Source of the DNA: an uncultured Fretibacterium sp.
GTDB taxonomy: Bacteria > Synergistota > Synergistia > Synergistales > Aminobacteriaceae
NCBI GenBank assembly: GCA_937911045.1
Contig: CALEPX010000012.1
Span: 1-64,000, forward strand
DNA length: 64,000 bases
Reading direction: 5' to 3'
Shown: positions 16,894 through 26,824 of the stretch, one piece after another
How the letters are laid out: the number at the start of each line of letters is the position of its first letter
Position numbering within the stretch: the first letter of the stretch is position 1
Made by a program: the position numbers and the translations under genes
Notes under the pieces: model-generated
What the model saw: only the letters and a program-made list of their open reading frames with translations
Told to the model about the DNA's origin: nothing
Databases searched by the model: none

Positions 16894-18594
16894 TTATTTC
16901 TTCATGATTGTCAAAGCTGCGAGACTTAGCCAGAAAAATCCGAAGCCGAAATTACAGCCTCCACCGCCGCTGCTTCTGTGAGTTGTGGGATTTTCCGGAG
17001 TTGGCGTTATGTTAGAACTTGCGACAAATTCTGCTGTAACTGTAACTTGCATTGTTTTCGGAACGTTCTGAGATGTCCCCGTGTATCCTGTATTATAGAA
17101 ATATACAACTGTGTCAGGAAGATTCGCAAATTCCGCGATACCTGTTGACGCTGAGTAACGCGCCGAAATTTCAGAATCGTTTTCGCCGAAAGCTGTTAGG
17201 CTCGTAATGTTCGCAATATTTTCACCGACGCAATCAGCCATATTAGCTTTGTACGGGTACGACGCATTATCCGAAGATGTTACAGCAAGTTTGATGTCGA
17301 GTACTGTTAAGTTCGTGTCCATCGAAACTATATCAAGCGACGGATTATTGCTGAGATCTAGTGCGAGTAAATCGTTACTGTAACAGTACAAAGCTTGAAG
17401 TTTCGGATTCTTGCTCAAATCCAATTCGCTAATGAGAGTTTTGTAACAATAGAAATTCACAAGTTCAGGATTATGAGTAAGATCAATTTCGGAAATCGGA
17501 CTCCTATCTACCCATAACGTTTCGAGTTTCGGATTCTTGCTAACATCAAGCTCAGTAAGATTATTTACATCTGCGTCCAAGTAAGTTAATTCTGGATTAT
17601 TCGTAACGTCCAGCTCCGTTAAATTGCAACGATAGCATTCAAGATGTTCGAGTTTTGTGTATTTGCTAACATCGAGAACTTTGAGATCGTTGCTGCCACA
17701 ATTCAAATATGTCAACTTCAAATTTTTTGTGATGTCAAGTTCCGTGAGACTATTCACCTGACATTCCAAATGATAAAGCTCTGGGTTATTCGTCACGTCA
17801 ATTTCGGCGATATTCTCGTTGTCGTAGAATGCTAAAAGTTCGAGCAAAATATTTTTCGTAACGTCGATAGTTTTCAGGGCGTTGAATCCACACGTCAATT
17901 CGCGAAGTTTCGTATTCTTGCTCACATCGAGAGTTGTCAGATTGTTGTGAGAACAGTTTAGTTCATCGAGCAACGGACAATTCGTAACGTCAAGTTCCGT
18001 GAGATTGCATCTGCCAGTTGTGATTTCTTTTAAGAGCGTGCATTTCGAAACGTCAAGCTTTGAGAGTGACGGATTATCTCGGCAGTTGATTGTCTCGAGA
18101 AGCGTGTTATTCGTGAGATCAAGTTCTGTAATTTCGTTGTACCTGCACCTGAGATAAGTTAGCTGCGTGTTGTTGCTCAAATCCAGTTTGCGAATCCTGT
18201 TGTTGTGACAGCTCAAATAATCCAGCGAAGTATTTTTCGACAAATCCAGAGCCTCAAGATCGTTCGAGTAAACGCTCAGCCAGTTGAGATTCACGTTACT
18301 GCTGAGATCGATTTCCTTGAGATTATTCTCGTCACAATTCAGACCCTCTAATGCCGTGAAAAACTCGATGCCCTTCACGCTCGAAATTCCCATTCCTTGA
18401 ACATCAATCCAAGTTACGTAGGAAATATCGTCACTAGTCAGAATGTTGTCACTGTTATCGTCGAAATTTTCGCTAACGTACGTCCTGAAAATCTCGTCAG
18501 GAAAATTCGTCGTGTTAATCTCAACGTCTCCAAAAGCCGCGTTACTTGAAAAAATCGCTACTGCCAAAATTACGAGAAAAAGTTTCTTTCCCAT
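16894..18594 (-). CDS. Leucine-rich repeat surface protein with Synergist-CTERM tail
   Basis: 566 residues with a signal peptide (LFLVILAVAIFSSNAAFG). Residues ~75-440 hold about 17 tandem LRRs of 20-23 residues of the type LxxLNCxxNxLTxLDVSKNxxL, with Cys or Tyr at the turn. A short beta domain with FANLPDTVVYFYNTGYTG follows. A Ser/Pro/Thr linker then leads to the tail GGGGCNFGFGFFWLSLAALT and basic IMKK, which fits the Synergist-CTERM sorting signal: Gly/Cys motif, hydrophobic helix, positive end. The protein is therefore probably exported and anchored at the surface by processing near the Cys. The ligand is unknown. Confidence 0.88.
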   Translation of the reverse strand: MGKKLFLVILAVAIFSSNAAFGDVEINTTNFPDEIFRTYVSENFDDNSDNILTSDDISYVTWIDVQGMGISSVKGIEFFTALEGLNCDENNLKEIDLSSNVNLNWLSVYSNDLEALDLSKNTSLDYLSCHNNRIRKLDLSNNTQLTYLRCRYNEITELDLTNNTLLETINCRDNPSLSKLDVSKCTLLKEITTGRCNLTELDVTNCPLLDELNCSHNNLTTLDVSKNTKLRELTCGFNALKTIDVTKNILLELLAFYDNENIAEIDVTNNPELYHLECQVNSLTELDITKNLKLTYLNCGSNDLKVLDVSKYTKLEHLECYRCNLTELDVTNNPELTYLDADVNNLTELDVSKNPKLETLWVDRSPISEIDLTHNPELVNFYCYKTLISELDLSKNPKLQALYCYSNDLLALDLSNNPSLDIVSMDTNLTVLDIKLAVTSSDNASYPYKANMADCVGENIANITSLTAFGENDSEISARYSASTGIAEFANLPDTVVYFYNTGYTGTSQNVPKTMQVTVTAEFVASSNITPTPENPTTHRSSGGGGCNFGFGFFWLSLAALTIMKK

Positions 18595-18670
18595 TCAAAA
18601 AATACCTACGTTCATGATTATGAATTTTTCTAATTATGACACAGAGTTCTTTTTTTCATGAATCGCTGTT

Positions 18671-20008
18671 TCAAGAGTTTCTCAGAATATGAATTTCTTT
18701 CCGGTACAGAATTATCGTCTGGATTAGCGACAGAACTTCCGTCACAGGCAGCGCACAAACAAGCCCGTATTCCCCGAAGAAAAAATTCAGCACGCACATC
18801 GTTGGAACGTAAATCACGCACTGACGGCACACACTCAAAATTAACGAAGCTTTCGCAGCTCCCATCGCCTGCAACGCATTCACGATTATGAAGAACGAAG
18901 CAAACGCCGCCGCACTCGAAAGAAAAATCCGATTGAAATTCACCGCGTAATTCAGAGCCTCCGGAACAGCCAAGAACGTGCCAACGATTTCACGACTGAA
19001 CACAAAGCACAACGCCGAGACACTCAACACCATCGTAACCGTAAATTTCATCGCGAACGAGAATAATTCGTCATAACGTTTCCAAGCCTTAGCACCGACA
19101 CAAAATCCCAACAGAGGCTGAACTCCCTGACCGCAACTCATCGCTACAAGTGTTGCCATCTGATTCACTTTCATCGCAACTCCTCCAGCAGCTACAGCCA
19201 TGTCCCCGTACGACGTCATCATGCTGTTGAGAATAATTTGTGACACACTCATCAAGACCGGATCCAAACTCGCAGGAATACCAATCTCGAAAATTCTCCG
19301 GGCAATTCCGTCACCAGCTTTGAAATTCTTGATGCTAATCCCGAGTTCAGATTTTCCCGTCACAAAATATATCGCGTAATATGCAGCTCCAAACATACTC
19401 CCCAAAACCGTCGCAATCGCAGCACCAGTTATTCCCAGATTCATGCCTAGAATCATAATCGGATCGAGAATTATATTCGCTAAATTCCCGAGTACTTGAC
19501 CAGTCATCGCACGACGCGCCTGACCTTCCGCACGCATCACACCCGTTGAACAAATGCTGAACATGAAGAACGGTCCAGTTAAACTCACGATTGACAAATA
19601 ATCCCGCGTAAATCCGAACGTCTCAGAACTCGCGCCGATAAATCGCAAAATCACATTCATGAAAGACACAAGTATCACCGGCAAAATAATTCCTGCGAGC
19701 ATACTCGCCCAAATCGAAAACGCACAGAAATTTTTCGCACGCTGAAATTCCCTCGCACCGAGCGCACGTGACACACACGACATGCCGCCAACACAGAAAA
19801 TTATCCCCATTGACAGCATTAACAAGAATATCGGTGTAGCAATCGATACAGCAGCAACTTGATACGCGTCACCGGTTTGCGCGATGAAAAACGTATCCGC
19901 AAGATTGTAAACCAACAGCATTAATTCGCTCACGAGTGCAGGGATTGCGTTGAAGATTACGGCTCTGCTGGCGGAAATAGAGTTGAGATATTCAGCTTTC
20001 GTTGACAA
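18671..20008 (-). CDS. MATE family multidrug/sodium antiporter
   Basis: 445 residues, TTG start with AAAGGA upstream. Twelve hydrophobic segments in two homologous halves. The N-terminal half has PALVSELMLLVYNLADTFFI, as in MATE proteins, then VAAVSIATPIFLLM and a GxxSRALGAR loop; the second half has GIPASLDPVLMSVSQIILNS and GCGQGVQPLLGFCVGAKAW-type sequence. It exports drugs or metabolites using an ion gradient; the substrate cannot be read from sequence. It stands alone between two unrelated minus-strand genes. Confidence 0.92.
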   Translation of the reverse strand: MSTKAEYLNSISASRAVIFNAIPALVSELMLLVYNLADTFFIAQTGDAYQVAAVSIATPIFLLMLSMGIIFCVGGMSCVSRALGAREFQRAKNFCAFSIWASMLAGIILPVILVSFMNVILRFIGASSETFGFTRDYLSIVSLTGPFFMFSICSTGVMRAEGQARRAMTGQVLGNLANIILDPIMILGMNLGITGAAIATVLGSMFGAAYYAIYFVTGKSELGISIKNFKAGDGIARRIFEIGIPASLDPVLMSVSQIILNSMMTSYGDMAVAAGGVAMKVNQMATLVAMSCGQGVQPLLGFCVGAKAWKRYDELFSFAMKFTVTMVLSVSALCFVFSREIVGTFLAVPEALNYAVNFNRIFLSSAAAFASFFIIVNALQAMGAAKASLILSVCRQCVIYVPTMCVLNFFFGEYGLVCALPVTEVLSLIQTIILYRKEIHILRNS

Positions 20009-20270
20009 AATACAAAAATCCTTTCGTTGTTATCAAATGATTTTTCAAGTTTCTGGCATTATAACAGAATAAAAATTTCTTTGCCCAAAAATGTAAATTC
20101 GGCGAAATTTTATCTCGGGATTCTCTAGTGATTCTGCGTGAGCTGTAAAACCTGTAAAAAAAGAAACTCCCGTTCTCAAATCTCAAATTCTGATTTGCAA
20201 ACAGAAGCTCCTTCCCGATAATAACGAGAATAAAAACGAAGCTGCTAAATTTTCCGGATATTTTCGCTGA

Positions 20271-21158
20271 CTAGATATGCAATCGTGAGTTCATCGCGTC
20301 AAGAATAAATTTCCGGGTTTTGTCGTCTCTAGCGTGATCTATAACTGTCTTGCCATTGTTGTCCTGTGCGTTCAAGTCAGCTCCGGATTCGATCAAAAGC
20401 TGCAAAACGTTCTTACTGCACCCGAAACATGCGGCTCCCATCAACGGCGTTTGACCATCGTAGAATCTCTCGTTCACGTTAGCTCCGGAATCCAGCAAGA
20501 ATTTGATCACTCTCGGTTTGTTATAACACGCTGCCTCATGCAATCTCCGGGACAAATATTCATCGCGTTTTTCCGAAACAGACTCGTCACCCAAGAGCAA
20601 TTCGAGAACTTTGTAATTTCCGTTCCAAGACGCGGCAAATCTGATACTTCTCTCACTGACAACTGCTCCGGCTTCGAGCAAAACTTTCACGATTTCAGGA
20701 TTCGTGTTCCATAAGGCTGCATTTTCCAAAACTGAGAAATCATTGTTGCATTTAGCGTTAATGTCAGCTCCGGAATCCAGCAAAATTTTCACAACGTCCG
20801 GATTCCTGTTGAAACTCGCAGCTAATATCAACGCCGTTTCGCCTCGAAGATTTTTTGCATCGAGTTCGAGACCTAAGCTCAGGAAAAAATTCGTGACTTC
20901 AGGGTTGCGATTATTACGAGCAGCCAACATCAGAGCGTTAAATCCGTTAGAATCTTGAATCGAAACATCACTGCCAGCGTCAACGAGAATTTTCATAACG
21001 TCGAGATTTCTGTTGCATTTAGCGGCGTGCATTAATGCTGTTCTGCCGGAATTGCCCCGTGCGTTAATATCAGCTCCGGAATCCAGCAGGAACTTGAAGC
21101 GTTCGGGAGTTGTGTAGCGACGTTTTGCCTCAAAAAGTAATTCCTGCGAGATTGTCAT
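20271..21158 (-). CDS. Ankyrin-repeat protein
   Basis: About 295 residues from the ATG at 21158, one base past the stop of the Rrf2 gene, with GGGAAG upstream. A start at 21182 would overlap that gene. There are about seven ankyrin repeats (LLDSGADINA, TALMHAAK, NPDVVKILLDSGADINAK, TPLMGAACFG), all cytoplasmic; no signal peptide. The underlying DNA repeats are nearly identical in places (a block reading AGCTCCGGAATCCAGCA on the plus strand occurs several times), pointing to recent internal duplication. It is the last gene of the metY-Rrf2-ankyrin operon; the partner is unknown. Confidence 0.88.
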   Translation of the reverse strand: MTISQELLFEAKRRYTTPERFKFLLDSGADINARGNSGRTALMHAAKCNRNLDVMKILVDAGSDVSIQDSNGFNALMLAARNNRNPEVTNFFLSLGLELDAKNLRGETALILAASFNRNPDVVKILLDSGADINAKCNNDFSVLENAALWNTNPEIVKVLLEAGAVVSERSIRFAASWNGNYKVLELLLGDESVSEKRDEYLSRRLHEAACYNKPRVIKFLLDSGANVNERFYDGQTPLMGAACFGCSKNVLQLLIESGADLNAQDNNGKTVIDHARDDKTRKFILDAMNSRLHI

Positions 21159-21159
21159 G

Positions 21160-21591
21160 CTAAACTTCCCAGATATTTTCACTGACTAGATCAGCAATCG
21201 TTATTCCGTCAAAAAAACTGTTGATTATGCTGCCGAGTTTTCGCCACATCGGGAGAGTTTTGCATTTGGAAGCGCGTTCGCATTTGTTGGGATCACACTT
21301 CATGCACGAAACCGGGCTTAAATCCTCGTCCATCGCCAGCAAAATTTCTGTCACGGTGTAATCTTCGGGCGCACGATTCAATCTGTAGCCACCGCCTTTA
21401 CCGCGCTGAGTTTTAACAAATTCGTAGCTGGATAATATTCCGAATAATCTCTCGGCGTATTTCAGCGATACGTTCTGACGAGTTGCAACTTCCCGTGTCG
21501 ATATGAAGGCGTTGCTGTTGTTATAATCCTGATTTTCAGCAAGGTCAATCATGAATCTCAGGGCATATCTTCCGCGAGTTGATATTAGCAT
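21160..21591 (-). CDS. Rrf2-family transcriptional regulator (IscR/CymR type)
   Basis: 143 residues. The N-terminal winged helix starts MLISTRGRYALRFMIDLA, with STREVATRQNVSLKYAERLF as the recognition part and KTQRGKGGGYRLNR as the wing. A Cys cluster near residues 95-112 (CMKCDPNKCERASKC) can supply the three spaced cysteines that hold an Fe-S cluster in IscR-like members. It starts one base after the metY stop, so it is in the same mRNA as a sulfur-assimilation enzyme. This fits a regulator of cysteine/methionine or Fe-S supply, probably also of its own operon. Confidence 0.92.
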   Translation of the reverse strand: MLISTRGRYALRFMIDLAENQDYNNSNAFISTREVATRQNVSLKYAERLFGILSSYEFVKTQRGKGGGYRLNRAPEDYTVTEILLAMDEDLSPVSCMKCDPNKCERASKCKTLPMWRKLGSIINSFFDGITIADLVSENIWEV

Positions 21592-21592
21592 G

Positions 21593-22879
21593 TTATTTCA
21601 CAGCTGCAAAGGCGTTTCTCAAGTCGTCGATTATGTCGTCAATATGCTCAGTGCCGATTGATAGTCTGATCGTAGTCGGTCTGATGCCGCATGATAATAA
21701 TTCCTGCTCGTTGAGTTGTGAGTGCGTAGTCGAAGCAGGATGAATTACCAGTGATTTCACGTCCGCTACGTTCGCTAATAACGAGAATAATTTCAAGCTT
21801 TCCGTGAATTTCTTGGCTGTGTTAGCGTCGCCCTTGATGTCAAATGTGAAAATCGAAGCTGCTCCGTTGGGGAAATATTTCGCGTATAATTCCTGAGCCT
21901 TGCCGCTTTCCAGTGACGGGTGATTTACTCGTTCAACTTGCGGATGATTCTTCAGGAACTCGACTACTTTCAGAGCGTTTTGTACGTGACGTTCTACTCG
22001 CAGTGATAAAGTCTCAAGCCCCTGAATGAACAGGAACGCATTAAACGGTGACAAACATGCTCCCTGATCGCGCATTAACGTTGTGCGTAACTTGATAATA
22101 TACGCCAGATTGCCTGCTGCCTGAGCGAAGACTACGCCGTGATATGACGGATTAGGCTTTGATAACCCCGGGAATTTTTCGTTCTGAGTCCAGTCAAATT
22201 TTCCGCCATCAACGACAACGCCGCCCATAACAGAGCCATGTCCTCCGATGAATTTTGTCGCCGAATGCACAACAATGTCAACTCCGTGTTCAATCGGTCG
22301 CAGCAAGTACGGTGTCGCAAACGTGTTGTCTACGATTAATGGCAGCCCATGAGTGTGTGCGATTTTTGCGATTGCTTCGAGATCGATTACGTCTGAGTTG
22401 GGATTGCCCAGAGTTTCCGCGTATAATAATTTCGTGTTGGGCTTGATTGCTTTCTCGAAATTCTCAGGATTTGACGGGTCAACGAAGCTTGTTTTGATGC
22501 CTTGTTCGGGTAAAGTGTTCGCGAAAAGATTAAACGTTCCGCCGTAAAGATTCGTTGAAGAGACAACGTGATCGCCGAATGTCGCGATATTCTGCACAGC
22601 GTAAGTTATCGCCGCTGAGCCCGAAGCCGTTGCCAGAGCTGCCGCACCGTTCTCAAGAGCTGCAATGCGTTTCTCGAAGACATCATTTGTCGGGTTCATC
22701 AAGCGCGTGTAAATATTGCCGGGTTCGGTCAGAGCGAATCTTCCTGCTGCGGTTGCCGAGTCTTTGAACACGTACGAAGTTGTCGCGTAAATCGGAACTG
22801 CCCGCGCATCTGTTGCCGGATCCGGTGATTCCTGTCCAGCGTGTAATTCTAACGTTTCAAATCTGTATTTGTTAGCCAT
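21593..22879 (-). CDS. metY: O-acetylhomoserine sulfhydrylase (PLP-dependent)
   Basis: 428 residues, typical of MetY (longer than MetB/MetC). Motifs: [10 protein letters not shown] start, [28 protein letters not shown], Asp in [12 protein letters not shown] and the PLP lysine in [12 protein letters not shown]. It makes homocysteine from O-acetylhomoserine and sulfide. First gene of a three-gene operon with tight junctions. The promoter is a good TTGACA-16-TAGAAT on the minus strand at 22935-22962. Confidence 0.96.
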   Translation of the reverse strand: MANKYRFETLELHAGQESPDPATDARAVPIYATTSYVFKDSATAAGRFALTEPGNIYTRLMNPTNDVFEKRIAALENGAAALATASGSAAITYAVQNIATFGDHVVSSTNLYGGTFNLFANTLPEQGIKTSFVDPSNPENFEKAIKPNTKLLYAETLGNPNSDVIDLEAIAKIAHTHGLPLIVDNTFATPYLLRPIEHGVDIVVHSATKFIGGHGSVMGGVVVDGGKFDWTQNEKFPGLSKPNPSYHGVVFAQAAGNLAYIIKLRTTLMRDQGACLSPFNAFLFIQGLETLSLRVERHVQNALKVVEFLKNHPQVERVNHPSLESGKAQELYAKYFPNGAASIFTFDIKGDANTAKKFTESLKLFSLLANVADVKSLVIHPASTTHSQLNEQELLSCGIRPTTIRLSIGTEHIDDIIDDLRNAFAAVK

Positions 22880-22934
22880 GAATTAATTTCTCCTTCAGAA
22901 ACATACTCATCAAGTTGGTAATTGTTTTGGGAAA

Positions 22935-22984
22935 ATTCTACCTGAAAATTTTCGTGTGTCAAGTGTAAAATTTCGTGCTAGAAT
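22935..22984. promoter_or_regulatory. Back-to-back promoters for metY and the CotH gene sharing one -35 hexamer
   Basis: Minus strand: TTGACA (22957-22962), 16-bp spacer, TAGAAT (22935-22940), driving metY. Plus strand: TAGAAT at 22979-22984, 16 bp after the same hexamer read as TGTCAA. The two -10 boxes are exactly symmetric about the -35. The metY promoter is strong; the plus promoter has a poor -35. Confidence 0.6.
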
Positions 22985-23019
22985 AAACGCAAAATTTAAT
23001 TCAAAGGAGTTTTTGCGTC

Positions 23020-23418
23020 ATGAACAAAAGATTGCTCATGTTCATTTTTGCACTGATGATACTTGCGTTGCCTGTGTCAGTGTATGGCTATGATTATGAT
23101 GTGACGAATCCACACGTTATAATCAATCAGATTTTGGGAGGTTCTGGCGGTTATGTGTCGCACAACTTCATTGAGCTTTACAATCCCACGGAAAATTCCG
23201 TTGAACTTACGGGTTGGGCGTTACATTACAGGTCTTCACCGGCTGATACGAAGAATAATTCTGACAAATGGTACAAGCTGGATTTATCCGGAACAATTCC
23301 TGCGCATCATTCGTATCTGATTCGTTGCGGAAATGTTGCTGAAGTTGCAGCAGAACGTACGATAACGAGTTACGATATCGAATTTGAGTTAGCGGGGGGG
23401 TATAGTCTCGATATATAA
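23020..23418 (+). CDS. Segment 1 of the CotH gene: signal peptide and lamin-tail domain
   Basis: 132 residues with AAAGGAG upstream of the ATG. A signal peptide (LLMFIFALMILALPVSVYG) is followed by a lamin-tail-like domain: VIINQILGGSGG...FIELYNPTENSVELTGWALHY...LSGTIPAHHSYLIRCG. The frame runs through GCGGGGGGG and stops 18 bases later. In the other frame the coding pattern continues as SIYNKGVAVILTSNTDE, so this is a fragment rather than a complete gene. Confidence 0.7.
   Translation: MNKRLLMFIFALMILALPVSVYGYDYDVTNPHVIINQILGGSGGYVSHNFIELYNPTENSVELTGWALHYRSSPADTKNNSDKWYKLDLSGTIPAHHSYLIRCGNVAEVAAERTITSYDIEFELAGGYSLDI
23394..23400 (+). repeat. G7 homopolymer at the first frameshift
   Basis: Seven consecutive G residues at the point where the lamin-tail frame is lost. 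Loss of one G (or gain of two) restores the frame into the CotH segment. Homopolymers of this kind are classic sites of slipped-strand phase variation and also of sequencing error. Confidence 0.8.
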
Positions 23419-26400
23419 CAAGGGTGTAGCTGTAATTCTCACGTCAAATACCGATGAAATATCTCCTGATGCGGAAATTTTCGATAATACTGCGAGAACA
23501 CCGCTGATTTCTGGATACGTAGACATGCTGGCAGCTGCTGGCAACGATTATCCTGACAAGAACGCAAACCAATATCCGCTCGCGTACGAATCTGATTTCA
23601 GCGCGATACAGTCCAACAAAAAAGCTATTCGACGCATAAAATTTCAGGATACCGACGACAACAAAGCTGATACACAAGAAGCCGATTTCAGCGCAAATGA
23701 CATATCTGGAATATTTCCGCATTGCGTTGCTGACGGTGAATGGGGCGTAATGAGCGACCAAGATGAATACGAAGCTCTAGTATCCGAGATACAAACGATA
23801 CGCTACACAATCCCTAGATACTACGCTACGTACTGTTCAAGCGAAACCGCTGAAATCCTGACAAATATATTATCCTCGATAGATATAGCGATAAGTTCAG
23901 ATGATACGGATACCAGACTGCAAACGCTATCAACTCTACGCACTGAACTTGAGACTTCCATTGCGAATCTGGTTTTCAAGTCTGATAGCAAAGTTCCGCA
24001 AATTTACATTGCTACGGATAACAAAAACGGCAACGGAAAATCTTACGGTACGAGCTTGACGAAATCTATCGGCTACGTATCGGCGCAACTTACGTGTGTA
24101 GGGACTGACGGGAAGATTATGGCTTCGGATTTCTCGTGGGATTCTCAGATCAAAGTTCGCGGAAATTCAACAGCAACTCCAGCCAAGAAACCCTATAACA
24201 TGAAGTTCAACAAGAAAGTTGATCTGTTCGGTTTTGGGAAAGCTAAGAAATGGGTGTTACTCGCGGATTACTTCGATCCGACACTCATGCGAAACAAAAT
24301 ATGTCTGGATTTGGCGAAAAATCTCGGGCTTGAAGCAACTACGGATAATCAACGTGTTGAAGTTTGGGTTGACGGTTCTTACAGGGGAATGTATTTGCTC
24401 ACGGAGAAAATCGAGGACGACAAGAACAGAGTAGATATTGATACAGATAACGGAGATTTTCTGCTTGAAATTGAGGCTGAGAGTAGAAAAGAAGCAGGTA
24501 ACGTGTATATCAAAGCTTCATCAGGAAGATTTTTCAGACTGCGCGAACCAGAAGATGAAGCACAAGTTGATACGATAAAATCAAAAATTGACGAGTTTGA
24601 AAATGTACTAAAAACCGGCACTTGGGAACAAATTAGCAATTATATCAATCTGGAATCGTTCGTATCGTATTATATTCTGAATGAGTTTATGAAAACGATA
24701 GATTTCTCCGGATTGTCGGTTTTCTTTTACTACAAAGACGGCAAATTCTACGGAGGCCCTGCGTGGGATTTCGACCGCTCAAGCGGAAACGGTTCTTCTG
24801 GCTACGGCAGCATAAGACTTGACTCAGAGGGATTATATGCAAGTACATGTCACTACTACTCGTATTTGTTCAAATTTCCGGAGTTCAGGTTGGCTGTCCT
24901 CAGAAAGCTCTTGGAAGTATACTCCGATAACTCATTCAAGGCGATATACTCCGATGACGTTGGCATAATCGACACCGAAGCAAAATTCTACTCGGACGCA
25001 ATCAAGCGAGAGGAAACTGTCTGGGCTATCACTCTTTCACGTGGTATGCGTCAACAGGAAGAAACTTACGAGGGCAACGTAGACTTTCTCAAAACATGGC
25101 TCGCAAGTCGCGACATCTGGATGGAAAATTACTTCTTCGAGAGAAAATACGACGAATCCGACGGCAAATATTACTACAGCTATCTCAACGCTCTAACAAC
25201 CCCAAGCTTCATCGAGGTCAATGACGAATATTACTATATCGGAGCTGGCGGCAAAATCGAAAACGGGAATTTCACATTCAACGGCAATTCCTACTATTCC
25301 GACGAAAATGGCAAAATCATTCTGCAATCATACGACGTTGCTATAATTGGCGACGAAAATCTTGACGTTGCTGTAATCGGGGACGAAAATCTCACGGTTA
25401 AAGTTGAGGAGAACACTTCTCTGACACTTTCCGCAATCGTCAGCAGGAATTACGGCGCAGGACTCGTGAAATTTGTTTCTCCGGACGAATATTCTCTTTC
25501 GTGGTCAACGGCAAGCTCGGATATTGCGACTTACGGAATAACTTTCGCAAACGGGATTTTCAGTTTGAGTGATTCTGCTGTTGTTGGCACGTATAATATT
25601 CCAGTTACGGCGAACGTCTCCATCGGGAATGTCACAGTTTCAAGCGACAAACTCGTCAAAATCACCGTGAATAACATAGCTCCCGAACTTGGATCATCTG
25701 CTGCAACAATCACCGCTACAAAGGGTCATCAAATACAGAGCGTCACCATAACAGCTACTCACGGTGTCCAAAATCTCACGTGGAATATCAACAAATCTCT
25801 CCCAACCGGATTGACATACTCGACAAGTAATAACTGTTTTGTCATAAGCGGCACACCCGAAATCTCAGCAGCTACCGGTTCTTCCAGTTACACAATCACT
25901 GCGTCAAATGGCGTTGGCTCTGTCTCGGTGAAAATTTCCATAACTATCAAAGAAGCCAAACCGATAATCTCTGGCAACAATTTCGAACTCACAGCTTACA
26001 AAGGCGTTCCAGTGAGTTTAATCGTAAATGCGATAGAGGGCACGAATCTTGAATGGCATCTTGACGGAAAATTACCTGATGGATTGAGATTTACGAGTTC
26101 TGATAACTCGGCAGGAATCACCGGCACACCCCACGCTGGCACATCTGGAAATTACGAGTGCGAAATTATTGCTTCTAATTCCGAGGGTTTGGCGAGTGCT
26201 GACGTGAAAATAACCGTGACTGGCGGCAATGAGAACAGCGAAGATTTTGACAACGGCACAGCTTCCGAACTCGTAACTAGAACTGACTCAGTCGGAAATT
26301 CAGTCGCGGAAACTCAGACACTATTCAAGAACGGTGCAGGTGAAATAATTTCGTCCGTTGACGTTGCGATTGTCACAGAATCAAGCGAGTTCTCAAGAAC

Positions 26401-26824
26401 TGCTGGCATAGAATTTTCTACGCTTGTTAGTGTTGACGTGAAACTCGATGTGAATGATCCGGATTATGACCTGTACAATTATTCACTCGATATAATTGCT
26501 CTTCCTGATTGGCTGAAAATTTCCGGTGAACTGGTGAGTAATGACGAAATTGAAACCAGCGCAGACTATCATCACGTGTTCACATTAACAGGTACTCCAA
26601 GAAGTCTTCAGGCTTCACGAAATATAACATTCGCTGCGACTGTGAAAATATCCGGAGATGTTCCGATTTTAGTAGCGTATGTTAGCAGAGATGTGAGGAT
26701 CTCCGTAAATAACGCACTTCTGGTAGCTATGGATGCGGTGTTGTCGTGTAATTCGTTGACGGTTACAATGGGCGAAACTGCTTCGATTGAACCTATATTT
26801 GAGCGTTACCGGGCTTTACAGTGA
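23401..26824 (+). CDS. Segment 2 of the CotH gene: CotH kinase-like and Ig-like domains
   Basis: The open frame begins just after the G7 tract; its first ATG is at 23525, so up to ~1140 residues are coded. CotH motifs: IKVRGNSTATPAKKPYNMKF, WVLLADYFDPTLMRNKICLD, YRGMYLLTEKIEDDKNRVDI and the WDFDRSSGNG metal-binding motif. CotH proteins are atypical kinases that phosphorylate secreted proteins; the key acidic and basic residues look present. After ~residue 620 follow Ig-like repeats of the ITATKGHQIQS...LPTGLTYS...ISGTPE type. The frame is lost near 26785-26796 and stops at 26824. Confidence 0.75.
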
